DNA of 64,000 nucleotides from Dethiosulfatibacter aminovorans DSM 17477 (lineage in GTDB: Bacteria; Bacillota; Clostridia; Tissierellales; Dethiosulfatibacteraceae), in assembly GCF_900142005.1 (NCBI RefSeq), contig NZ_FQZL01000005.1, positions 186,001 through 250,000 on the forward strand, in the 5' to 3' direction. The position numbers and the translations under genes are program-made. Shown one piece after another: positions 41,271 to 50,344 of the stretch (position 1 is the stretch's first letter; each line of letters opens with the position of its first letter). The notes under the pieces are model-generated. The model was given only the letters and a program-made list of their open reading frames with translations. It did no database searches and was not told where the DNA came from.

Positions 41271-42035
41271 ATGGCAAATAAAAATGGTGTTACCGTACAA
41301 TCTGTTGTGAGAGCCTTAAAAATACTTGAATTATTTGTAAAGAACAAGGAATTGAGTATAACTGAAATATCAGAAAAAATGGATTTGAGCAAGAGTACAG
41401 TGTATGGTTTGGTGAATACATTGACAATTAAAGGTTTTTTGGAGCAATATGATGTAACAAAAAAATATAAATTGGGTATTAAAAATTTTGAACTAGGAAA
41501 TTGTGTTCAAAAGCGTATGGATCTTAGGTTGGAAGTGAATCCTCATTTTGAAAGTTTAAGTAAATTATTTGGTGAGACGATGCATCTAGCCAAACAATAT
41601 GAGGGAGAAGTAGTTTATCTTGAAAAGGTTACAGGTTCCGATTTCAGTATTGTTTCATCTCAGATAGGAAACCGTGCTCCAATGTACTGCACAGGAGTAG
41701 GAAAAGTGATGCTTGCATATCTTTCTGAAGAGTATCTAGAAAAATATATTTTTTCAAAGCCTATGAAGAAGTATACGGAAAATACGATAATTACTAAAGA
41801 GAAACTATTAGAAGAGCTTGAAAATATTAGGCAAAAAGGATATGCATTAGATGATGAAGAGATTGAAATAGGATTAAGATGTGTAGCTGTTCCAATATTC
41901 AGCCAAGGAAAAGAGATTTTGGCTGGAATCAGCATATCAGTACCAACGGGACGAATGAATATCGAAAGAATTGAAGAAATGAAAAATGAACTAATAAAAT
42001 GTTCTGAACAAATATCCAGACATATGGGTATGTAA
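41271..42035 (+). CDS. IclR-family transcriptional regulator
   Basis: A 254-residue IclR protein. The winged helix (QSVVRALKILELF, DLSKSTVYGLVNTLTIKGFLEQ) and the GAF-like effector domain, including the AMYCTGVGKVMLAYLS segment, are complete. IclR regulators often control aromatic and meta-pathway catabolism. Four matching operator-like sites flank the gene (41231, 42065, 42176, 42247), and the next genes encode MhpDFE, UbiD and LarA homologues. It probably controls that operon. The gene's 3' end is partly duplicated downstream. Confidence 0.9.
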   Translation: MANKNGVTVQSVVRALKILELFVKNKELSITEISEKMDLSKSTVYGLVNTLTIKGFLEQYDVTKKYKLGIKNFELGNCVQKRMDLRLEVNPHFESLSKLFGETMHLAKQYEGEVVYLEKVTGSDFSIVSSQIGNRAPMYCTGVGKVMLAYLSEEYLEKYIFSKPMKKYTENTIITKEKLLEELENIRQKGYALDDEEIEIGLRCVAVPIFSQGKEILAGISISVPTGRMNIERIEEMKNELIKCSEQISRHMGM

Positions 42036-42154
42036 GTAATATTTTAAATATGCAATAGAAAGAGTTCGTCAATAATGAAATAAACAAATGAATTGAAAGA
42101 AATAAAAATATTCTGAACAAATATTTAGATATATGGTGTGAGTGGAATATTTTT
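42002..42154. repeat. tandem duplication carrying operator copies
   Basis: The stretch at 42002-42045 (starting TTCTGAACAAATAT, the last codons of iclR) recurs, diverged, at 42111-42154. Each copy is followed by an IclR-type site. A shorter ACATATCRGAAC segment also recurs at 42160 and 42231. The gap thus grew by duplication of the regulator's tail with its operator. Confidence 0.6.
42065..42080 (+). promoter_or_regulatory. IclR operator candidate, site B
   Basis: TTCGTCAATAATGAAA, second of the four sites, 30 bases after the iclR stop codon. Confidence 0.55.
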
Positions 42155-42175
42155 TGCACACATATCAGAACATTA

Positions 42176-42191
42176 TTCGGCAATGACGAAA
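42176..42191 (+). promoter_or_regulatory. IclR operator candidate, site C
   Basis: TTCGGCAATGACGAAA, third site, 111 bases downstream of site B inside a repeated unit. Confidence 0.6.
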
Positions 42192-42246
42192 AACATAAAA
42201 CGCATAAGAAAGGGATTAATTTTTTTAAGCACATATCGGAACGCGG

Positions 42247-42262
42247 TTCGTTAATGATGAAA
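42247..42262 (+). promoter_or_regulatory. IclR operator candidate, site D
   Basis: TTCGTTAATGATGAAA, fourth site, 71 bases after site C and only 18 bases before the first gene of the operon. Confidence 0.6.
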
Positions 42263-42280
42263 AATATACAAGGAGGTAAA

Positions 42281-43099
42281 ATGAAAGATATTAGAGATGA
42301 TATTTTCGAAGAGATTTTGCACAGTAAATTCATAGCTAATCTTGTATCAGAGAATGAAGGAATTATTGCTGGAAGTTCTTATGCACTGGACCAGGCTAAA
42401 GATATTGGAATTGATCTTAAGTTTAATTTTTGTGATGGGGACAGGATTAAAGAAGGAGATATTATTGGCGAAATCATAGCAAATCCTAAAGGAATGGCTA
42501 TTGCAGAGGAACGAATAATTGGAACTGTTGCCAAATATTCAGGAATTGCCACTGCAGCAAAGACTGCGGTTGATACTGCTAAAGGTAAAGTTAAGATAGT
42601 TGCAGGCTCATGGAAAAAGATGCCGCCACAAATGAAAGTTGGAGTAAGGCATGCAGTGAATCTCGGAGGTGCTTTCTTTAGAATTACCGAAGAGCCTATG
42701 ATTTATTTGGACAAAAATTATATAAAAATGTTGGGGTCTATACCTTACGCTCTTGAAGCCGTAAAAGACAAGATAGATTATGTAAAAGTCATTCAAATAA
42801 AGGGAAAAGATTTTTCGGTTGAAGAGGAAACTGTTATGGCATTAGAAAACTATTGCGGAATAATTATGGTTGATACCGGTGATATAAATGATTTAAAAAA
42901 ATGTATTGATACAGTAAAAAGATTAGGTCAGAGAAATAAAGTTGAGATTGCTTTTGCAGGAAACGTAAAGATTGATCATATAAATATTTATACCGACATG
43001 GATTTGGATATTTTATGTATAGGTAAGGAAATAGTAGATGCACAGTTATTGGATATCAAGCTTGATGTTATTGGTGAGGATGTGAAATCATGGGATTAA
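42281..43099 (+). CDS. quinolinate/nicotinate phosphoribosyltransferase-like protein (NadC/ModD type)
   Basis: A 272-residue protein of the NadC/ModD family. The family layout is visible: an N-terminal domain, a glycine-rich turn and ITEEPMIYLDKNYIKMLGSI in the PRT-type barrel region. NadC converts quinolinate and PRPP to nicotinate mononucleotide; ModD homologues are tied to molybdenum loci without a proven reaction. NAD synthesis is a less likely role here, since no nadA/nadB is adjacent. ATG 42281 follows AAGGAGG. It is the first gene after the IclR operators and overlaps the next gene by 10 bases. A link to pyridine-type cofactors, such as the Ni-pincer nucleotide, is inference. Confidence 0.6.
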   Translation: MKDIRDDIFEEILHSKFIANLVSENEGIIAGSSYALDQAKDIGIDLKFNFCDGDRIKEGDIIGEIIANPKGMAIAEERIIGTVAKYSGIATAAKTAVDTAKGKVKIVAGSWKKMPPQMKVGVRHAVNLGGAFFRITEEPMIYLDKNYIKMLGSIPYALEAVKDKIDYVKVIQIKGKDFSVEEETVMALENYCGIIMVDTGDINDLKKCIDTVKRLGQRNKVEIAFAGNVKIDHINIYTDMDLDILCIGKEIVDAQLLDIKLDVIGEDVKSWD

Positions 43100-44004
43100 A
43101 TTTACTTGAAAAAACGGAATTATGGATTAATAATATTACTCTTGATAATGCAAATTTGACAAGAATGGCGGGTATATTGGCGGAAGTGTTGAAACTTGAT
43201 AAGGAAAAGGTTCTTGTGGTTGACGTTAGGTCGAACCACATTACATTCGACATAATGGAGAAAAACGTCGAACAGGAAAACATCATAGGAAAAGAAAGTG
43301 AAATACTTGAGAAGCTTGGAGCCATGGATGGTGTCAACCTGTACGATGATACATACATACATTCAAATGGAATCCTGGGCACCATATGCTATGATCAGGA
43401 TAACGCACCTGAAATAATAGAAAACATAAATACTATGGAAAAGGAAATAACGGAGAGGATATCAAAGAGAGCCATCGTATATCCTACGGGCTTTGAACTT
43501 AAGGAAGGTTTGATTGAAGACACCAACACCCCCTTTCTTAAGGAATTACTTGAAAACGAAGGATACAAGGTGACAATAGGGAAAATAATAGACGATGATC
43601 TGGATATAGCCAGCTACCATTTGTCGGATGCACTGTCAAGAGGTTTCGGTCTGATCATAACGACTGGAGGAGTCGGGGCGGAAGACAAGGACAAGAGTGT
43701 TGAAGCGCTTTTGAGAGTTGACAAGGAAGCGGCGGTGGACTACATTGTCAAATTCCAGAAGGGTACCGGAAGGCATGTGAAAGATGGCGTAAGAATAGGA
43801 GTGGGACAGGTTGGGCTGTCAAGAATTGTAACACTGCCTGGGCCTAATGATGAAGTAAGGCTGGCTGCACCCGTATTGCTGGAGTGTCTTAACAACAACA
43901 GCGACAAGACTGTAACATCAAGGAAATTATCGGAAGTCCTTGCCAAGAAACTCATGGCAAAAAAGCATATGCATCACAAGCATCATACGCATGATTGGAA
44001 ATAA
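43090..44004 (+). CDS. MoCF-domain protein with a His-rich C-terminal tail
   Basis: A 304-residue protein whose second half is a MoCF (molybdopterin-binding/CinA-like) domain: IVYPTGFEL, LITTGGVGAEDKDKSVEALL and SRIVTLPGPNDEVRLA. The N-terminal ~140 residues are not recognised. It ends in KKHMHHKHHTHDWK, with six histidines in the last 12 residues, a likely metal-binding tail. MoCF domains handle molybdopterin or nucleotides. It overlaps the NadC/ModD-like gene, so the two probably act together, perhaps in cofactor or metal handling. Confidence 0.65.
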   Translation: MGLNLLEKTELWINNITLDNANLTRMAGILAEVLKLDKEKVLVVDVRSNHITFDIMEKNVEQENIIGKESEILEKLGAMDGVNLYDDTYIHSNGILGTICYDQDNAPEIIENINTMEKEITERISKRAIVYPTGFELKEGLIEDTNTPFLKELLENEGYKVTIGKIIDDDLDIASYHLSDALSRGFGLIITTGGVGAEDKDKSVEALLRVDKEAAVDYIVKFQKGTGRHVKDGVRIGVGQVGLSRIVTLPGPNDEVRLAAPVLLECLNNNSDKTVTSRKLSEVLAKKLMAKKHMHHKHHTHDWK

Positions 44005-44033
44005 AAAATAAATGAAGTGAAAGGAGAAGAAAT

Positions 44034-44807
44034 ATGGATTACAAGAAAATTGCGAAGGATCTCTATGACGCTGAGAAGGGCAGTTACCAAATAGATCAGC
44101 TTACGGAAGCTAATCCAGGCATGAAGGTGGAGGATGCATACAAGGTTCAGCTCGAACTGATTGAACTGAAGAAAAAGGCTGGAGAAAAGGTAATAGGACT
44201 GAAAGTCGGCCTTACAAGCAAGGCAGTACAAAAAATGCTTGGTGTTACTGAACCGGACTATGGACATCTGACGGATGCCATGTTGTTGCCGGAAGGTGAG
44301 ATATGTTCAATGGATGAGCTTAATCAGCCAAAGGTTGAAGGGGAACTGGCATTCTGCCTCAAGAAATCCCTGAAAGGTCCCGGGGTGACAATAGCTGACG
44401 TATACAATGCGACAAACTACGTCGTACCAGCAATAGAAATAGTGGACAGCAGGATAAAGGACTGGAAAATCAAGCTTGAGGATACCATATCCGACAACGG
44501 ATCCAGTGCAAAGTTTGTACTGGGCAGTAAAATGACGCCAATCGAAGAAATAGACATGCGACTGGTTGGCATGAATCTGGAAAAGAACGGAGAACTTGTC
44601 GCAAGCGGTACAGGAGCAGAGGTATGGGGAAATCCTGCAGCGGCAGTTGCCTGGCTGGCAAACAAACTGTCCGAGTTTGATATTGAACTGAAGGCAGGAA
44701 GCATAATAATGTCGGGATCCTTCACTGCAATGTCCGTTGCGGAAAAAGGGGACATATTCAATGTCAGCTTTGCGGGAATGGGAAGCATCACATTGAAATT
44801 TGAATAA
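44034..44807 (+). CDS. mhpD: 2-oxopent-4-enoate hydratase / oxalocrotonate decarboxylase-family protein
   Basis: A 257-residue member of the MhpD/XylJ-XylI family, with the KVEGELAFCL segment carrying metal-binding glutamates and GLKVGLTSKAVQKMLGV near the N-terminus. It hydrates 2-oxopent-4-enoate to 4-hydroxy-2-oxovalerate; sister enzymes decarboxylate oxalocrotonate. The adjacent MhpF and MhpE make hydration the expected step. ATG 44034 follows AAGGAGA. In an anaerobe with no ring-cleaving dioxygenase gene here, the source of the dienoate is an open question. Confidence 0.82.
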   Translation: MDYKKIAKDLYDAEKGSYQIDQLTEANPGMKVEDAYKVQLELIELKKKAGEKVIGLKVGLTSKAVQKMLGVTEPDYGHLTDAMLLPEGEICSMDELNQPKVEGELAFCLKKSLKGPGVTIADVYNATNYVVPAIEIVDSRIKDWKIKLEDTISDNGSSAKFVLGSKMTPIEEIDMRLVGMNLEKNGELVASGTGAEVWGNPAAAVAWLANKLSEFDIELKAGSIIMSGSFTAMSVAEKGDIFNVSFAGMGSITLKFE

Positions 44808-44854
44808 AAGATTCCATTGAATTATTAAGTTAAGAAGATTGGAAAGGAGAGATT

Positions 44855-45730
44855 ATGGAAAAGATAAAAGCAGCGATTATAGGACCGGGAAACATCGGCA
44901 CGGACCTATTGATAAAACTCGGAAGAAGTGAATACATACAGGTTGACTATGTTGTGGGTATTCAGGAATCGGAAGGAATCAATATAGCAAAGGAAAAGGG
45001 AATAGCAACGACTACAAACGGCATCAAGGATCTGATGGAAAGGGAAGGAATACAAATAGCCTTTGATTCAACAGGAGCAAAGCCCCACTTGATGCATGCG
45101 CCCTTGTTGAAGGAAAAGGGAATATTCACACTTGATCTTACACCTGCAGCAGTAGGACCTTATTCTGTTCCTTCAGTCAATCTGAATGACGAACTGCTGG
45201 AAGAGATCAATGTCAACATGGTAACCTGCGGAGGACAGGCGACAGTGCCAATCGTCGCAGCAATAAATGAAGCGGCGGACGTTGAATACGCGGAGATAAT
45301 AGCATCCATCAGCAGCAAGAGTGCCGGACCGGGAACAAGGAAAAACATAGACGAGTTCACTGAAACAACAAGAAAGGCAGTTGAACAGGTTGGTGGAGCA
45401 GACAAGGCGAAGGTAATGATAGTCCTGAATCCTGCAGAGCCTCCGATATACATGAGAAATACCGTATATGCCAAAGTGAAGAATCCGGACATTGACAAAA
45501 TAAAAAAATCAGTTAATGCAATGCTTGAAAAGATAAAAGAGTATGTGCCAGGATACACATATCTTCTGGAGCCCATAATCAAGGACGATATAGTGACAGT
45601 GATGATTCAAGTAGAAGGACTTGGAGATTTTCTTCCTAAATATGCAGGAAATCTTGACATAATAAACTGTGCAGCAGTAAATATTGCTGAAGAATATGCT
45701 AGAAAATTGTTGGAGGTGAAAGTGAAATGA
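44855..45730 (+). CDS. mhpF: acetaldehyde dehydrogenase (acylating)
   Basis: A 291-residue acylating acetaldehyde dehydrogenase. The NAD motif [14 protein letters not shown] and the catalytic Cys in [12 protein letters not shown] are present, as is the C-terminal IAEEYA helix. It oxidizes acetaldehyde from the aldolase to acetyl-CoA with NAD, usually by channelling in a tight complex with MhpE. Its stop overlaps the mhpE start by 4 bases (ATGA), matching that pairing. Confidence 0.93.
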   Translation: MEKIKAAIIGPGNIGTDLLIKLGRSEYIQVDYVVGIQESEGINIAKEKGIATTTNGIKDLMEREGIQIAFDSTGAKPHLMHAPLLKEKGIFTLDLTPAAVGPYSVPSVNLNDELLEEINVNMVTCGGQATVPIVAAINEAADVEYAEIIASISSKSAGPGTRKNIDEFTETTRKAVEQVGGADKAKVMIVLNPAEPPIYMRNTVYAKVKNPDIDKIKKSVNAMLEKIKEYVPGYTYLLEPIIKDDIVTVMIQVEGLGDFLPKYAGNLDIINCAAVNIAEEYARKLLEVKVK

Positions 45731-46761
45731 GAAAAGTAATTATAACAGATACTACGTTGAGAGATGGAAGCCATTCGGTATTTCACCAGCATACATTGGA
45801 TGAAATGAAATCTATAGCTAAAGCTCTTGAAGATGCAGGAGTAGACATAATAGAATTGGGCCATGGAGACGGACTTACTGGAAGTTCAATTAATTATGGT
45901 TTTGGATTGCATAATGACTTTGAATATATCGAAGCTGTAGCTTCAGTTCTTACAAAAGCAAAACTTGCAGTTTTGCTTATTCCCGGGATAGGAACTATCG
46001 AACATCTTGAAAAGGCAAAAGAACTGGGAGCCGAAGTTATAAGAGTGGCAACCCATGTTACCGAGGCGGATGTTTCAGAGCAGCATATAAAGGCGGCCAA
46101 GGAGATGGGACTGTTTACTGTCGGATTTCTGATGATGGCCCATATGGCTGATAAGGAAACTATTTTACAGGAAGCGAAAAAAATGGAATCATATGGAGCT
46201 GATGTTGTTTATATGACTGATTCATCAGGAGCAATGCTTCCTGATGAGGTATACGAAAATATTAAATATCTTAAGGAAAATCTCAATGTGCCAATAGGAC
46301 ACCATTCACACAATAATTTAGGGATGGCAGTTGCAAACAGCTTAAGTGCATATAAAGCAGGTGCGGATTATATCGACGGTTCACTTATAGGTCTCGGGGC
46401 TGGAGCAGGAAACTGTCCGACTGAAATGCTTGTAGCTGTTTTGGATAAGCAAGGAATTGAAAACAATGTTGATCTATATAAAATCATAGATGCCGGAGAC
46501 GATGTTCTTAAACCAATAATTGTAAACAAGGGAAGAGAACTTCCTAGATTTAACTCCGATTCGTTGATGGTCGGTTATGCTGGAGTTTATTCAAGCTTTA
46601 TGCTACATGCTAAAAATGCTTCCGAGAGATTTAAAGTTGACACAAGAGATATACTTGTAGAGCTTGGAAGGAAAAAGGCAGTTGGAGGGCAGGAAGACTG
46701 GATAATTGAAGTGGCACATAATCTGGCAAACAAAGACAAGATAATGCAGCCAACAAAATAA
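45727..46761 (+). CDS. mhpE: 4-hydroxy-2-oxovalerate aldolase
   Basis: A 344-residue HMGL-like TIM barrel aldolase. The metal and catalytic motifs [26 protein letters not shown] and [16 protein letters not shown] are intact. It cleaves 4-hydroxy-2-oxovalerate to pyruvate and acetaldehyde and passes the aldehyde to MhpF. Together with MhpD these are the standard last three steps of meta-cleavage pathways. A 9-bp hairpin (46748-46770) lies at its stop codon without a T-run, so transcription likely continues. Confidence 0.93.
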   Translation: MRKVIITDTTLRDGSHSVFHQHTLDEMKSIAKALEDAGVDIIELGHGDGLTGSSINYGFGLHNDFEYIEAVASVLTKAKLAVLLIPGIGTIEHLEKAKELGAEVIRVATHVTEADVSEQHIKAAKEMGLFTVGFLMMAHMADKETILQEAKKMESYGADVVYMTDSSGAMLPDEVYENIKYLKENLNVPIGHHSHNNLGMAVANSLSAYKAGADYIDGSLIGLGAGAGNCPTEMLVAVLDKQGIENNVDLYKIIDAGDDVLKPIIVNKGRELPRFNSDSLMVGYAGVYSSFMLHAKNASERFKVDTRDILVELGRKKAVGGQEDWIIEVAHNLANKDKIMQPTK

Positions 46762-46795
46762 TTGTTGGCTATAAATTACATGGAGGTTCCTATTA

Positions 46796-47431
46796 ATGAA
46801 AGAAGTAACACTGTTGGCAATGGTTGACACCGATCTTTGTATCGGCTGCAAAATCTGTGAAAAGGTATGTCCGGTCAATGCCATTAAGATTGTGGACAGA
46901 AAAGCAGTAGTTGATGAAGACATATGCAGAGGCTGTGCAAATTGTGCAGACCGATGTCCCAAGTATGCCGTTAAAATGGTGAAAAGGGATGAATCGTTTA
47001 TGGTAGGTGTAGATGTATGTAAATCAGATCCCGAGAAAATCAAGGAAATTTGCTTGAATGCACATATCAATCCGGAGCAGATACTTTGTTATTGTGTAGG
47101 TGTAAGAGCGGATGAAGTTGCAGCAGCAATACTACAAGGAGCAAAGACACCTGAAGAAATTTCTTCGGTGACTGGTATAAGGACAGGCTGTTCTATAGAG
47201 TGTGTACAATCACTATTGAGAATGGCTGAAGCTGGCGGACTCAAGCTGGAACGTGACAAAAGCAAATGGCAGTGGTATGGAAGGACGGCTACAGCCTGGG
47301 ATATACCTAAAGAGATAAAAGAAAAATATGAAAGCAGAGGATTTTACTTCAATGAAGACAGGGAGTTGATGGAAAAGGTGGCCCATATTCCCGGTCAATG
47401 CTGTTGCGGAGGTGAAGAACATGATGAATAA
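46796..47431 (+). CDS. ferredoxin fused to a bacterioferritin-associated (BFD-like) [2Fe-2S] domain
   Basis: A 211-residue protein with an N-terminal 2[4Fe-4S] ferredoxin (CIGCKICEKVCP, CRGCANCADRCP), then a BFD-like domain where CYC and GCSIEC would hold a [2Fe-2S] cluster. The C-terminus has CCCGGEEHDE, another possible metal site. It could move electrons for a reductive or radical step in this operon, or supply the UbiD/LarA-like partner. It overlaps the LarA-like gene by 11 bases. GGAGGTTCC precedes its ATG. Confidence 0.78.
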   Translation: MKEVTLLAMVDTDLCIGCKICEKVCPVNAIKIVDRKAVVDEDICRGCANCADRCPKYAVKMVKRDESFMVGVDVCKSDPEKIKEICLNAHINPEQILCYCVGVRADEVAAAILQGAKTPEEISSVTGIRTGCSIECVQSLLRMAEAGGLKLERDKSKWQWYGRTATAWDIPKEIKEKYESRGFYFNEDRELMEKVAHIPGQCCCGGEEHDE

Positions 47432-48881
47432 ACCTATTATGCCTATTGAACCCAAACCATCACAGTATGGGATTGATCCTTCTTTGGTAAAAAAACGTGT
47501 TGCTGAGATGCCCAACATGGTATCTCTACAGTTGAAGGACTTGTTCGAGGACCTGCCTCCTGTAATATTCCCCGGTGGTGAAAATGCACTTGAGGATGTC
47601 AGGAAAGCGGCAAGGGATTCTCTGATGAATGTTGATATGTCCATGATCATGCCCGAGCATTCAGTCAATGTTTTAGCATCACACCATGGTTTTACATTGT
47701 TAGGAGGGCATCCATATGCTGAATTATTGAAAATGATTCGGGATGTAGTTGTGGAGAAAACAGGATGTGAAGACATAAGGTTGAGAGCCGGTGTTGGAAT
47801 GCGTTTTCGTGAGACTGAAGAGTACATCAAAAGATACGGCTTGGATGAACATTACAAGGGCAAGGCTATAGGGATAGCTCCCATAGATGAAGGGTTGCCC
47901 ATAGAGACGGAGATAGGTACGCTCTATGGACTGAAAAAAGCATATGATGCGGATTGGATAATTCATTCACATCACACTGATGTCAGAGAGGTTCACTTCC
48001 ACAGACAAGTTGACAAGGCGGTAAAACCCTTTGGAATGTCATATGCGAGAATTGAGACTAGGAGTACGTACCACCAGAACCTTGGACCTAGAGCGGCCAA
48101 TTTCACTGCAAGAGCCTTATTTGAATCAGAATTTGTACAGAAAAAATTTGCTTTTGCTTCATTTCTGAATGTTGGTCCTCATGGAGTAATCGGGGTTGAT
48201 TCGGACAATGACCTATATGCGGTTAATGACAGGGCAACATTCATAGGATGTCAGCTTTATGGAAAGATAATGACTTTGTTCGGGGAAATTGATGAATGTA
48301 TAGCTGTACTTGATTTCCCATGTCCTGTCCCATATGTATTCTCGGCAGGGGTAATATATGCCAATTTCTGCGGGGCCAATGATGACCTCTACGATTTGGA
48401 AAAGCCGTTGCCTTCATATACCTGGTATACAGAAGCTTTTTACGGCAAAAATGATAAGCCGATTCTGGAAACGATTCCAGGAATGAATCCTGCCATTAAA
48501 ATGTGCGTCCACAATTATGCATGGCTTGGATATCCTTCAGAATTTTTCTCAAAGCATATACCTACGGTTGTTGTGGGACGCGAACAGGCAGATCTTTTTG
48601 ATACTGACCCCCTAAACATTTTATATATGTCTCATGCTGTGACATGTAAAACAACTGAAGCTGCAATGGAATTTGCCTATAATACTGCCAAGACAGACAA
48701 GGTAATCATCTTTGACGGTGCAATGGGAGGATTGAATGTCAGTAAATCTCTGGCGGAATATTTGATTAAGAAAGCTCCAGAAGTAAATGAAAAAGTGGAC
48801 AAAGAGCTTCTTCCTAAATGGCTGAAGCAAAGGGGAGTAGATTTATCGATATTGGATGAATTAAAATATGAATTAAAATAG
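47421..48881 (+). CDS. divergent LarA-family (nickel-pincer racemase/epimerase-like) protein
   Basis: A 486-residue protein that follows the LarA fold order: an N-terminal nucleotide-type domain (GGHPYAELLKMIRDVV, DIRLRAGVGMRFRETEEYIKRYG), then a middle region IIHSHHTDVREVHFHRQVDK (near residues 180-199), and a C-terminal TTEAAMEFAYNTAKTDKVIIF similar to the LarA end. LarA has a Lys that binds the pincer covalently and nickel-ligand His residues; a Lys near 199 and a His near 218 could serve. The His in LarA's TGFHRP segment is not conserved. ATG 47421 follows GCGGAGG; GTG 47412 is less likely. The reaction is unknown. Confidence 0.6.
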   Translation: MMNKPIMPIEPKPSQYGIDPSLVKKRVAEMPNMVSLQLKDLFEDLPPVIFPGGENALEDVRKAARDSLMNVDMSMIMPEHSVNVLASHHGFTLLGGHPYAELLKMIRDVVVEKTGCEDIRLRAGVGMRFRETEEYIKRYGLDEHYKGKAIGIAPIDEGLPIETEIGTLYGLKKAYDADWIIHSHHTDVREVHFHRQVDKAVKPFGMSYARIETRSTYHQNLGPRAANFTARALFESEFVQKKFAFASFLNVGPHGVIGVDSDNDLYAVNDRATFIGCQLYGKIMTLFGEIDECIAVLDFPCPVPYVFSAGVIYANFCGANDDLYDLEKPLPSYTWYTEAFYGKNDKPILETIPGMNPAIKMCVHNYAWLGYPSEFFSKHIPTVVVGREQADLFDTDPLNILYMSHAVTCKTTEAAMEFAYNTAKTDKVIIFDGAMGGLNVSKSLAEYLIKKAPEVNEKVDKELLPKWLKQRGVDLSILDELKYELK

Positions 48882-48892
48882 GAGGAAATAAT

Positions 48893-50242
48893 ATGGACTT
48901 AAATTTAAGAAATTGGATTGAAGTTATGAAAAAGGAAAAAGTCTTAAAAACAGTATCAAAAGAAGTAAGTACTGAATTTGAGATTGCAGCAATTGGCAAA
49001 AAATTGGAGCCCGATTATGGTGTAATGTTCAATAATGTCAAAGGATATGATGTGCCTGTTATCACGGGATTGGCAGGTACAAGGGAGAAAATGGCAAGCT
49101 CCTTGAGTTTGACAGTTGAAGAACTAATGGAGCGATTCAATAATGCACTATCATTGCCTACTCCGTGCAGTATTGTTCCTTCCGAGGGTCTTGGAATCAA
49201 AGAGAACATATACATTGGTGATGATGTAGATATAGAAAGAATCTTGCCTGCATGTGTTCACCATGAAAAAGACAGCGGAAAATATATCACGTCAGGAATG
49301 CTGATAGTAAAGGATCCCGAGACAGGTATAAGAAATGTTGCTATTCATAGACATGAAATAAAGGATAAGAATCATCTTGGAGCTCTATTATTGCCAAGGC
49401 ACACTCACCATATATTTGATAGAGCTGAAAAGACAGGAAAACCTCTTGAAGTAGCCTTGATTATTGGGACGCATCCAGTCCTGCTTCTTGCTTCCCAAGC
49501 TACAACAAGATTGGGAATAGACGAGTTTGAGATTGCAGGAAGCTTAATAGGAAAGCCTGTGGCAATGACGAAATGTGAGACGGTAGATTTGGAAGTTCCT
49601 ATAGAATGTGAATACGTTTTAGAGGGTAAAATTCTACCTAATATAAGAAAAGATGAAGGTCCTTTTGGAGAATATCCAAAAACATATGGGCCCAAAAGAC
49701 CAAGACATGTTATTGAAATCACTGCTATTACACACAGAGATAATCCGATTTATCACACGATAATTCCAGCTACTATGGAACATCTTCTGTTAGGGGCAAT
49801 ACCAAGAGAAGCAACAATGTTTCAGATTGTAAAACAAGCTGTTCCAAGTGCATTCGGTGTTCATCTTACACCTGCAGGTGGGTGTCGATATCATGTTATA
49901 ATAGGAATTGATAAAAAAAATGAAGGTGAGGCTAAAAATGCAATTTTTGCCGCATTTGCAAGTAGTAGTGAAGTCAAACAAGTTGTTGTTGTGGATAAGG
50001 ATATTGATATTTTTGATTCTAAAGACGTTGAGTGGGCCATTGCAAACAGGGTACAGGCCAACAATGATGTAATCATAGTAAAAAGTGCAATGGGCAACAA
50101 ACTGGACCCTTCATCAGACGAAGGTGTAAGCGATAAAATGGGTATTGATGCAACAGTTCCATTGAATGCAGATCCGGAAAGATTCCAAAAAATCAATATA
50201 CCTATGTATGATGAAATTATATTGGAAGATTATTTGGATTAG
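48893..50242 (+). CDS. ubiD: UbiD-family prenyl-FMN decarboxylase
   Basis: A 449-residue UbiD. The family segments GIRNVAIHRHEI, PLEVALIIGTHPVLLLASQA, KDEGPFGEYPKTYGPKRP and the later GDxD-like DSKDVEWAIANRVQ are present, with the catalytic Glu/Arg set expected around RHEI and EGPFGEY. It removes or adds CO2 at an unsaturated acid using prenylated FMN. The matching UbiX gene is at 52420, and a carbonic anhydrase lies between. It follows the LarA-like gene closely behind AGGAGG, so it probably acts on a linked acid. The substrate is not known. Confidence 0.9.
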   Translation: MDLNLRNWIEVMKKEKVLKTVSKEVSTEFEIAAIGKKLEPDYGVMFNNVKGYDVPVITGLAGTREKMASSLSLTVEELMERFNNALSLPTPCSIVPSEGLGIKENIYIGDDVDIERILPACVHHEKDSGKYITSGMLIVKDPETGIRNVAIHRHEIKDKNHLGALLLPRHTHHIFDRAEKTGKPLEVALIIGTHPVLLLASQATTRLGIDEFEIAGSLIGKPVAMTKCETVDLEVPIECEYVLEGKILPNIRKDEGPFGEYPKTYGPKRPRHVIEITAITHRDNPIYHTIIPATMEHLLLGAIPREATMFQIVKQAVPSAFGVHLTPAGGCRYHVIIGIDKKNEGEAKNAIFAAFASSSEVKQVVVVDKDIDIFDSKDVEWAIANRVQANNDVIIVKSAMGNKLDPSSDEGVSDKMGIDATVPLNADPERFQKINIPMYDEIILEDYLD

Positions 50243-50344
50243 ATTATATTGATTTGGACAGTTATATTAGGATAAAATTATATTATATTATTAAGGGAAG
50301 TACGGTAATTTATATTTATAAACAAGTATATTGGAGGAAAAATA

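Noticed and set aside
46748-46770. A 9-bp hairpin at the mhpE stop codon considered as a terminator
   Set aside because: No T-run follows, and the ferredoxin gene begins 35 bases after mhpE with a good ribosome site.
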